Below are positions 1 to 5,487 of a stretch of DNA of 6,127 bases, piece after piece. The position numbers were made by a program, and so were the translations under genes. Origin of the DNA: CAYQTO01 sp964420455 (GTDB taxonomy: Bacteria; Sumerlaeota; Sumerlaeia; SLMS01). The notes beneath the pieces were generated by a model, which did no database searches, was not told where the DNA came from, and was given only the letters and a program-made list of their open reading frames with translations. Numbering within the stretch: position 1 is the first letter of the stretch; every line of letters starts with the position of its first letter. The stretch lies in the NCBI GenBank assembly GCA_964420455.1, contig CAYQTO010000184.1, positions 1 through 6,127 of the forward strand, given 5' to 3'.

Positions 1-28
1 CCCCCCTCCGCCGACTGGCGGAGGGGGG
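1..28. terminator. Perfect GC-rich hairpin, probable terminator of an upstream unit
   Basis: Bases 1-12 (CCCCCCTCCGCC) are the exact reverse complement of bases 17-28, with the 4-base loop GACT. This gives an uninterrupted 12-bp, almost pure G:C stem. No T-run follows on the + strand (ACACACCG comes next), so it is not a textbook intrinsic terminator in that direction. For the - strand any T-run would lie before base 1, outside the window. Hairpins without a T-run are common transcript ends in high-GC genomes. It sits about 50 bases ahead of the first + gene, so it may insulate that operon from whatever precedes it. Direction and function are inferred. Confidence 0.45.
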
Positions 29-79
29 ACACACCGTTTGGGCTGGACGGTTGGGGGGGCGGGGCGGGAACCTTGACCC

Positions 80-496
80 ATGGATGGACGCACGTTTCGA
101 CAACTGTTGGCGGGGGTGGGGCTCGGGCTGCTCGCGCTGTTCCTGACGGGGGTGGTGATCCTCCTTTGGGCGACGGGGCATACCCCGCCGGTCGAGGCGG
201 CGGTGGAACTGGTGCTGGTGCTGGTGCTGCCGGTGGCGGTGTTTGGTTGGTTTCGTGTTTACGGTGGGGGCGACGGGGAGAAGGCCATCTGGCGTGCCGG
301 GGGGATCCTGGCGGCGGCGACGGTCATCATGGCCCTGCGCGTCTATATGGCGGCGCCCTGGGAGGAGGGGCCGGCGCGCGAGCTGGACCGCGTTGATCCG
401 CGGCGGGAGCTCGACCGCGAAGCGGAGCGCTCCGGCGACCCGCGCGAGGTCTCCGGTCTGGCGCCCAAAGACAGTTTCCCGACCGGGCAGACTTGA
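80..496 (+). CDS. Small three-helix membrane protein of unknown function, first gene of the transporter operon
   Basis: I do not recognise a family in this 138-residue protein. Three hydrophobic segments are clear, at residues about 8-31, 39-59 and 72-92. They are followed by a strongly charged tail (93-138) in which ELDR occurs twice (101-104 and 110-113). Arg4 and Arg7 before helix 1, and Lys68 and Arg72 before helix 3, suggest by the positive-inside rule that the N-terminus is cytoplasmic and the charged tail periplasmic. No Cys, zinc site or catalytic motif is visible. The ATG at 80 is the only ATG start that keeps the first helix whole, but the bases before it (GGGAACCTTGACCC) carry only a weak ribosome site. 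The gene ends inside the TTGA at 493-496, which can also start the next gene, so it is probably translated together with the lipoprotein and RND pump. An accessory subunit is a guess from context only. Confidence 0.75.
   Translation: MDGRTFRQLLAGVGLGLLALFLTGVVILLWATGHTPPVEAAVELVLVLVLPVAVFGWFRVYGGGDGEKAIWRAGGILAAATVIMALRVYMAAPWEEGPARELDRVDPRRELDREAERSGDPREVSGLAPKDSFPTGQT
209..229 (+). repeat. Short in-frame hexamer tandem repeat (CTGGTG, 3.5 copies)
   Basis: CTGGTG occurs three times head to tail at 209-226, followed by CTG. It encodes the Leu-Val-Leu-Val-Leu-Val-Leu stretch in helix 2 of the small membrane protein. Slippage here would add or remove Leu-Val pairs without breaking the frame. 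It may simply reflect codon preference in a hydrophobic helix. Confidence 0.5.
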
Positions 497-1413
497 CACT
501 ATTTTCCGCAGGACGCTCCCATGGCGGAAACGTTGGGGCTTCCGCCTTGTTTCCTGTTATTCGTCATAGCCTTTGGCCGCTCGCCCTCGTGGTGCTTTTC
601 TCCGCGGGGTGTCGCCATGGGGCGGGTTTCGACTCGCCGTATAGCCGCGACGTGCTTCGGACGGGTGCCATGGCCGTGGAGGACCGCGACGCCCTGCGGA
701 CGTCCTTGGCGGAGCGCACCCGCCCCACCGGGGACCTGTGGATCCGTTTCGGCATGACAGTACGCCAGGGAGGCGATCGGGTGGCGCCGAGCTTCACCGC
801 CATCGCGATGTTCCGGCCGCCGGATTCGGTCCTTCTCGGGGTCAGCCGCATCGGCATAGGCCGGGTGATGACGCTGCTCGTGGAGGATGGGGTGGTGCAG
901 TTGTACATGGACCGCGAGCGGGAGTTGCTGGTGGGGACGATGGACGAACTGGCGGAGAAGACGGCGCTCCTCGGGGGGCTCGAACCGCGCGATTTGGTGA
1001 TGGGGGTGACGGTGCTTCGGGAACTGCATGACGCCTTGGGGGACGAGCGGCCGGTGGCTGTGCGACCGCGGGGCGATCATTGGCTGGTCGGATCGCGGCG
1101 GGATGACGGGCGTCAGTTGCTCTGGCTCGTGCGCCGGACCGACGGACTGGTGGAGGAGCTGCTGTTGCGGTCCCCGGAGGGAAGCGAGGAGATTCGAGTT
1201 CGCTACCTCGAGTATGACCTGGTGGAGCAGGCGGGGGCCGCGCGCGCGTTGCCCTACCCGGTCGAAATGGTCTATACATCTGTACAGGAAGCGGTGACGA
1301 TCGAGGCGGAAGTGAAGGAATACCGGCTCGATCCGGACCTGCCGGCGTTCCGGCTGCCACAGGCAAAGGCGGTGTACCGCCTGCGCGATGTGACGTTTGA
1401 AGAGGAGCCATGA
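493..1413 (+). CDS. LolA/LolB-like predicted lipoprotein (DUF4292-type), partner of the RND transporter
   Basis: This protein of up to 306 residues has a lipoprotein-like signal peptide. Arg24/His25 precede a hydrophobic run (about 27-38) ending in SAGC at 37-40, so Cys40 would be lipidated; Ser rather than Leu at -3 makes the lipobox imperfect. From about residue 80 the pattern resembles LolA/LolB-fold proteins: a beta-strand near 82-91, FTAIAMFRPPDSVLLGV at 101-117, a glycine turn (GIGR 121-124), then DGVVQLYMDRERELLVG at 132-148, and C-terminal strands around 233-288 ending in PAFRLPQ. Such proteins have a half-open barrel that binds acyl chains, and they are often encoded beside MMPL-type RND exporters, as here. 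A periplasmic or membrane-anchored lipid acceptor is the likely role; the cargo is unknown. The TTG at 493 overlaps the previous stop by 4 bases, but it gives an unusually long leader. TTG at 547 would give a standard 22-residue signal peptide up to the Cys and a 288-residue protein. Neither has a good ribosome site. The stop at 1411-1413 overlaps the next ATG. Confidence 0.8.
   Translation: MTLFSAGRSHGGNVGASALFPVIRHSLWPLALVVLFSAGCRHGAGFDSPYSRDVLRTGAMAVEDRDALRTSLAERTRPTGDLWIRFGMTVRQGGDRVAPSFTAIAMFRPPDSVLLGVSRIGIGRVMTLLVEDGVVQLYMDRERELLVGTMDELAEKTALLGGLEPRDLVMGVTVLRELHDALGDERPVAVRPRGDHWLVGSRRDDGRQLLWLVRRTDGLVEELLLRSPEGSEEIRVRYLEYDLVEQAGAARALPYPVEMVYTSVQEAVTIEAEVKEYRLDPDLPAFRLPQAKAVYRLRDVTFEEEP
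503..546 (+). promoter_or_regulatory. Mutually exclusive hairpins around the lipoprotein start
   Basis: Three related arms are seen. TTTCCGC (503-509) pairs with GCGGAAA (524-530), leaving a 14-base loop that contains AGGA and the ATG at 521. GGCGGAA (523-529) can instead pair with TTCCGCC (540-546), which ends immediately before the TTG start at 547. Both stems are perfect 7-bp and share the middle arm, so only one can form at a time. This geometry is like that of translational switches or attenuators, but short matches of this kind arise easily in GC-rich DNA. A regulatory role is inference. Confidence 0.3.
1403..1407 (+). promoter_or_regulatory. Ribosome binding site of the RND transporter, inside the lipoprotein 3' end
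   Basis: AGGAG at 1403-1407, within the purine run GAAGAGGAG, lies just upstream of the ATG at 1410. The spacing is short (two bases from AGGAG; more if the ribosome pairs with the earlier GAAGAG part). Together with the ATGA stop/start overlap at 1410-1413, it supports translational coupling and fixes the transporter start. Confidence 0.6.
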
Positions 1414-4067
1414 CACGCCAGTTTTTTCGTTGGTTGGGAGGATTGGCGGGGCGCTATCCGGGTGTGGCGCTGCCGTTGGTGGCTGTGCTGACGGCGCTGG
1501 CGGCGTGGGCGGCGGCAACCCGGCTCGAAATCGAGATGGATGTGGCCGGGCTCTTGCCCGAGGATTCGGACCTCTATCAGGAGCGGCTGGCGGCGGACGA
1601 CCTGTTTGGCGGCGGGAACTACGATTTCCTCCTCGTGGCGCTCGAGTTGCGGGAGGACGCGCCCGTTTCCGTGCGGGAGGAAGGGCCGGAATACCTCCGC
1701 TCGATCAAGCCGGAGGTGTTGTGGGCGTTGTACGATCCACGCTACTTCACCAACCGGCACCGGCGGGTGGTTCAGGGCGAGGTGCGCACGCGCCTTGCCC
1801 GGATCGACGCCCAGCGGGTGGCGCTTCTCGACGACAGGGAACTCGACTGGCTCGAGTCGCGGATCTTTCCCGAGACCCTCGACAACACCCTGGCGGAGTT
1901 TCGGGCCGAACTGGGTGATGCGCCCACGACCGAGACGTTGCGGCGTTTGCAGGCCGACCCCTTCGGCGTCGGCGCGTTGCTCGACCGTCAGTCCCAGTTC
2001 CTCTCCGGCCCGCTCAAGAATTACTGGCAGCCCCAATTCAACGAGGAAACCGGCGAGCCCACCGGAAGCGGCTATTACATTTCGGACGACGGGCAGATGC
2101 TGCTGTTTGCGCTGTGGCCCGCCAAGCCATCTACCAACCTGGTCAAGGCGCGGGAACTGATGCTCTTTATCGAGCAGACCCGCGAGGGGCTCTATGAGCG
2201 CAACCCGGACTGGCGCGATGCGGTGCTGATCGAGTTCGCCGGGCCCCACGTGGAAAACGCCGAGGGCACCACCGACGTGCGCGAGGACATGCTGCTGACA
2301 TCACTCACGAGCCTGGCGGCAGTACTGTTTCTGTTCGTGGTCGCCTTCCGCCAGCCCGAGGCGCTCGTGTTTGTCGCCGTGCCGTTGGTGGTGGGCGTGA
2401 TCTGGACGCTGGGGCTGACGAGCTTCTTCGTCGAGCGCGTCACCCAGGTCACGCTGACCTTCGCGGCGATCCTGATCGGCCTCGGCATCGACTTCTCGAT
2501 CCATCTTTATAACCGCTACCTGGAGGATCTGCGCCTCGGGCATGGGGCGGAGGAAGCGCTCGAGAACGCGATGTACCTCACGGGTCCGTCGATCGTTGCC
2601 GGAGCGATCACCACCGGGTTCGGCTTCTTTGGCATGGCTCTCACGCGATTCGAAGGGTTCCGGGAACTCGGCCTTTTCGGCGGGATCGGGATCTTCATGT
2701 GCCTGCTTGCGGTGGCGGTGACGCTGCCACCGTTGATGATTTTCAGCGCGCGCTTCTCACGGCGCGTCCACGGGCCGCTGGCGACACTCGGGCTGAAAAC
2801 CGTCACCTTCACCGTCCAGTCCTACCCACGCATGACGGTCGCTGCCGGGCTTTGCGTGGTGGCGTTTCTCGGGCTCCATGCCACCCGGGCCACCTTCGAT
2901 GACGACTTCGCCACGCTTCGCCAGCTCTCCGACGACTATACGGCCCTCCTCGACCGCATCGACACCCACTTCGACCTGCCCACCAACCAGGTGCTGGTCA
3001 TCGTCGAGAGCGAATCGCGCCAGGGATCGCTCGGTATAGACGACCGCATCTTCGAGTTGAACGACCGGGTCTTTCGGAACATCATGTCGACGGAGGGGAC
3101 CTATCGGTTCATCGGGGTGGACTCCGGGCGGGAGGTCTTTCCCTCCGCGGAGACCCAGGCCAACGCGCTCGAGCGCTTCGCCTCCGTCGACCTCGAGCGC
3201 ATTCGCGGGCGCCTTCAGGCCTTTGCCTCCGACAATCCCAGCCTGCCCCCCGGCTACTTTGGCCCCTTCCTCGCCGACATGGAGTCACTCCGCGACATGT
3301 GCCGCCGCGCCCTCGCCTCCGGCCAGCCCCCCATCGGCCTCACCCAGCTCATCGCTGATCCGGACCTCTACCAGGTCTTTCTCTTTTTCTTTGGCAAGGA
3401 CGAGACGCGCGACGTCTACCGGGCCATCACCCACGTCTATCCGCCGCCTGCGGACATCTGGATGGAGGGCATTCCCGACCTGTTCGAGCGGCGCCTCGGC
3501 GAGGGACTGCCGGAGCGCCCCATCGTCCTCGGCAACGCGATCCTTTCCCTCGAACTCCGCCAGCTCATCATCCGCGACCTGTCGGTCATCGTGCTCATTG
3601 TCTTCTTCTCTGTGTCGATCTACCTCAGCTGGTACTTCCGATCGATCGTCCGGGCCGGCCTCGCCATCATCCCCACGGTGTTTGGGCTGCTCTGCATGCT
3701 GGGCGTGATGCACCTCGCCGGGTTGAGCCTCAACTACCTCAACATCATCGCGATCCCGATGATCGTCGGGATCGGGGTGGACAGTGCGATCCACCTGCTC
3801 GGCCGGTTCTACGAGGGCGAAAAGCACGACATGCGGCTGGCGATCGAGCGCACCGGACGGGCCATTGTGGTCACCGGTCTGACGACGCTGTTTGGCTTTG
3901 GAGCCCTCAGCTTTGCGAGCTTCCGCGGCATCCGCGAGATCGGCTTCCTCTCCATTGCGGGGGTCGGCTTCACGCTGTTTGCGGCGCTGATCTTTCTCCC
4001 GGCGGTGCTCAAGTTGCTGGACCCGGACTTTACCTATCGCGGCGGGCCGGGCGACGAGATCGGCTGA
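1410..4067 (+). CDS. RND superfamily transporter, MMPL/HpnN-like family (probable lipid exporter)
   Basis: This 885-residue inner-membrane pump has the full RND plan: two halves, each with one helix, a large periplasmic domain and five more helices. Helix 1 is at about 17-36, periplasmic domain 1 at about 38-293, and helices 2-6 at about 296-446. Helix 7 is at about 474-490, periplasmic domain 2 at about 492-718, and helices 8-12 at about 722-868. The halves are internal duplicates: GLGIDFSIH (357-365) in helix 4 matches GIGVDSAIH (787-795) in helix 10, placing Asp361 and Asp791 where RND pumps carry the proton-relay acids. LLPEDSDLY just after helix 1 is typical of this family. Length fits MMPL/HpnN-like exporters, which move lipids such as hopanoids or mycolates, rather than the longer AcrB-type drug pumps. 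No hopanoid gene is visible, so the symbol hpnN is not assigned. The LolA-like gene just upstream, overlapping by 4 bases, supports a lipid-transfer role. Domain 2 has a C-rich codon pattern unlike the rest (see findings). The start is well supported by the overlap and ribosome site. Confidence 0.92.
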   Translation: MTRQFFRWLGGLAGRYPGVALPLVAVLTALAAWAAATRLEIEMDVAGLLPEDSDLYQERLAADDLFGGGNYDFLLVALELREDAPVSVREEGPEYLRSIKPEVLWALYDPRYFTNRHRRVVQGEVRTRLARIDAQRVALLDDRELDWLESRIFPETLDNTLAEFRAELGDAPTTETLRRLQADPFGVGALLDRQSQFLSGPLKNYWQPQFNEETGEPTGSGYYISDDGQMLLFALWPAKPSTNLVKARELMLFIEQTREGLYERNPDWRDAVLIEFAGPHVENAEGTTDVREDMLLTSLTSLAAVLFLFVVAFRQPEALVFVAVPLVVGVIWTLGLTSFFVERVTQVTLTFAAILIGLGIDFSIHLYNRYLEDLRLGHGAEEALENAMYLTGPSIVAGAITTGFGFFGMALTRFEGFRELGLFGGIGIFMCLLAVAVTLPPLMIFSARFSRRVHGPLATLGLKTVTFTVQSYPRMTVAAGLCVVAFLGLHATRATFDDDFATLRQLSDDYTALLDRIDTHFDLPTNQVLVIVESESRQGSLGIDDRIFELNDRVFRNIMSTEGTYRFIGVDSGREVFPSAETQANALERFASVDLERIRGRLQAFASDNPSLPPGYFGPFLADMESLRDMCRRALASGQPPIGLTQLIADPDLYQVFLFFFGKDETRDVYRAITHVYPPPADIWMEGIPDLFERRLGEGLPERPIVLGNAILSLELRQLIIRDLSVIVLIVFFSVSIYLSWYFRSIVRAGLAIIPTVFGLLCMLGVMHLAGLSLNYLNIIAIPMIVGIGVDSAIHLLGRFYEGEKHDMRLAIERTGRAIVVTGLTTLFGFGALSFASFRGIREIGFLSIAGVGFTLFAALIFLPAVLKLLDPDFTYRGGPGDEIG

Positions 4068-4070
4068 TCA
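4065..4070. other. Palindromic TGATCA forming both convergent stop codons
   Basis: The transporter stop TGA is 4065-4067 and the rarA stop, read on the other strand, is 4068-4070. The two genes meet tail to tail with zero bases between them, inside the palindrome TGATCA. There is no room for a dedicated terminator, so at least one transcript must run into the antisense of the other gene unless it is stopped within coding sequence. Confidence 0.9.
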
Positions 4071-5450
4071 TCCTTCCCCGCGGCGGCGTCGGTCCCACTC
4101 CTCAAGCCGGCCACGCCGCTCGCCCTCCCATCCGTTCGCCGTCGGCGTATAGAAAGATTGACGGGAGATCTCGTCCGGAAGCCCCTGCTTCGGGATGAAG
4201 TTCCCCTCCCCATCATGGTCGTATGTATATCCATCGCCGTAGCCGGCCTGCTTCATGAGGTCGGTGGGGGCGTTGCGCAGGTGGAGGGGAACGGCGAGGG
4301 AGCCGGTCTCGGCGATGGTGGCGCGGACGTCCTTGTAGGCGCGATAGAGGGCGTTGGACTTCGGCGCGAGGGCGAGGTAGGCGCAGGCCTGGACGAGGGC
4401 GAGTTCCCCCTCGGGTGAGCCCAGAGCCTGGTAGGCGCGCAGGGCCTCCATCGCCTGGGGAAGGGCGTTGGGATCGGCGAGGCCGATATCCTCGGAGGCA
4501 AACCGCACGAGTCGCCGCGCGATGTACAGTGGATCCTCGCCAGCGGCGAGCATCCGGCCCATCCAGTAAAGGGCGGCGTGGGGATCGGAGGAGCGGAGCG
4601 TCTTGTGGAGCGCGCTGATGAGGTTGAAGTGTTCCTCGCCCTGGCGGTCGTAGACGAGGTGACGCTGGGACGCGGCGGCCACGTCGTCGCGGGTGAGGGG
4701 GGTGAGGTCGGCGGAGCTTTGCTTGATCGCGAGGGCGATTTCCAGGAGGCCGAGGGCGCGGCGCGCGTCACCGTCGGACAGGGACACGATCGACCGGAGC
4801 GCGTCCTCCTCCGGATCGGGGAGTTGGCCGGGGGCATCGGCGCGCCGGCGGTATTGCTCCATGCCGCGGCGCAGGATCGTCACCACATGATCCGCCGCGA
4901 GGGGCTCGAGGATGAAGACGCGACAGCGCGAGAGAAGCGGCGAGATGACGGAGAAGCTCGGGTTTTCGGTCGTGGCGCCGATCAGGGTAATAATGCCCGA
5001 TTCCACGTGGGGCAGGAAGGCATCCTGCTGCGCCTTGTTGAAGCGGTGGATCTCGTCGACGAACAGGATGGTGCGACGCGCGAAGCGGAGGTTGGCCTTG
5101 GCGGCGTCTATCACCTGGCGGACATCGCGGACAGAGGAGGTGACCGCGCTGAGGGTGACGAAGTCGGCCTCGACATGGTCGGCGACGAGGCGGGCCAGGG
5201 TGGTCTTGCCGGATCCCGGGGGACCCCAGAGCATCATCGAGGGGACGCGGCCTGCCTCGATCAACTTGCGCAGCGGGGCGCTCGCGCCGAGGAGTTTCTC
5301 CTGGCCGAGATAGTCATCGAAGGAGGCAGGGCGCATAAAGTCCGCGAGCGGGCGATTGTCCAACAGGAATCCGTCGCGCGAAGGCGCGGGCGCGAAGGGC
5401 ACCGGGCCCGGTTCCACATCCTGGGGGTCGTCACCAAACAAATCCGCCAT
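4068..5450 (-). CDS. rarA: Replication-associated recombination protein A, AAA+ ATPase (RarA/MgsA)
   Basis: This 460-residue protein matches RarA (MgsA; WRNIP1/Mgs1 in eukaryotes) over its whole length. RarA is a tetrameric DNA-dependent ATPase of the clamp-loader group that acts at stalled forks and DNA ends. Visible motifs are Walker A GPPGSGKTT (76-84), the SAVTSSVRDVR segment (101-111), Walker B ILFVDEIHRFNKAQQDAFLP (128-147), sensor 1 IGATTENPSF (157-166), an SRCR arginine-finger region (174-177) and sensor 2 DGDARRAL (226-233). The C-terminal tetramer domain carries HFNLISALHKTLRSSDP (274-290), the GEDPLYIARRL stretch (304-314), APKSNALYRAYK (362-373) and VPLHLRNAPTDLMK (387-400). All key ATPase residues are intact. 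The frame is open upstream to 5582, but the ATG at 5448-5450 is chosen because a good ribosome site lies 7 bases before it and homologues begin near here. Residues 1-30 are an acidic, proline-rich leader. It appears monocistronic and unrelated in function to the envelope genes around it. Confidence 0.97.
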   Translation of the reverse strand: MADLFGDDPQDVEPGPVPFAPAPSRDGFLLDNRPLADFMRPASFDDYLGQEKLLGASAPLRKLIEAGRVPSMMLWGPPGSGKTTLARLVADHVEADFVTLSAVTSSVRDVRQVIDAAKANLRFARRTILFVDEIHRFNKAQQDAFLPHVESGIITLIGATTENPSFSVISPLLSRCRVFILEPLAADHVVTILRRGMEQYRRRADAPGQLPDPEEDALRSIVSLSDGDARRALGLLEIALAIKQSSADLTPLTRDDVAAASQRHLVYDRQGEEHFNLISALHKTLRSSDPHAALYWMGRMLAAGEDPLYIARRLVRFASEDIGLADPNALPQAMEALRAYQALGSPEGELALVQACAYLALAPKSNALYRAYKDVRATIAETGSLAVPLHLRNAPTDLMKQAGYGDGYTYDHDGEGNFIPKQGLPDEISRQSFYTPTANGWEGERRGRLEEWDRRRRGEG

Positions 5451-5487
5451 GGGGGCATCCTTGGGTAGCCTGTCATTTCGTCCAACA
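5451..5487. promoter_or_regulatory. Divergent 37-bp gap between rarA and the glycosyltransferase
   Basis: Only 37 bases separate the two divergent starts, so the promoters must lie inside or overlap the opposite gene's 5' end. I see no convincing -35/-10 pair on either strand; the clearest signal is the rarA ribosome site. No clear ribosome site precedes the + strand ATG at 5488. Confidence 0.3.
5458..5462 (-). promoter_or_regulatory. Ribosome binding site of rarA
   Basis: On the - strand AAGGA stands 7 bases before the ATG at 5450. This decides the start against the longer reading frame that runs up to 5582, whose extra 44 residues show no resemblance to RarA and overlap the divergent glycosyltransferase gene. 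Confidence 0.75.

Noticed and set aside
1273..1286. TATACATCTGTACA, an imperfect palindrome that looks operator-like
   Set aside because: It lies deep inside the lipoprotein coding region, is imperfect, and no clear second copy sits at a promoter position.
499..1518. Long - strand open frame (339 codons) antisense to the lipoprotein gene
   Set aside because: It is rich in His/Arg/Pro/Gln with no domain pattern, as expected from the complement of GC-rich coding DNA, and the + strand frame shows a signal peptide and LolA-like body.
1272..2249. Long - strand open frame (325 codons) antisense to the transporter 5' half
   Set aside because: It has no recognisable motifs and no ribosome site; the opposite strand encodes a clear RND protein.
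1410..4067. Assignment of the transporter as HpnN (hopanoid transporter)
   Set aside because: The overall plan fits, but no hopanoid or squalene gene is in the window, and the GIGVDSAIH motif is equally typical of general MMPL-type RND proteins.
4578..5468. + strand open frame (296 codons) antisense to rarA
   Set aside because: It is a shadow of rarA: low-complexity Gly/Arg/Glu-rich text, while the - strand has every RarA motif intact.
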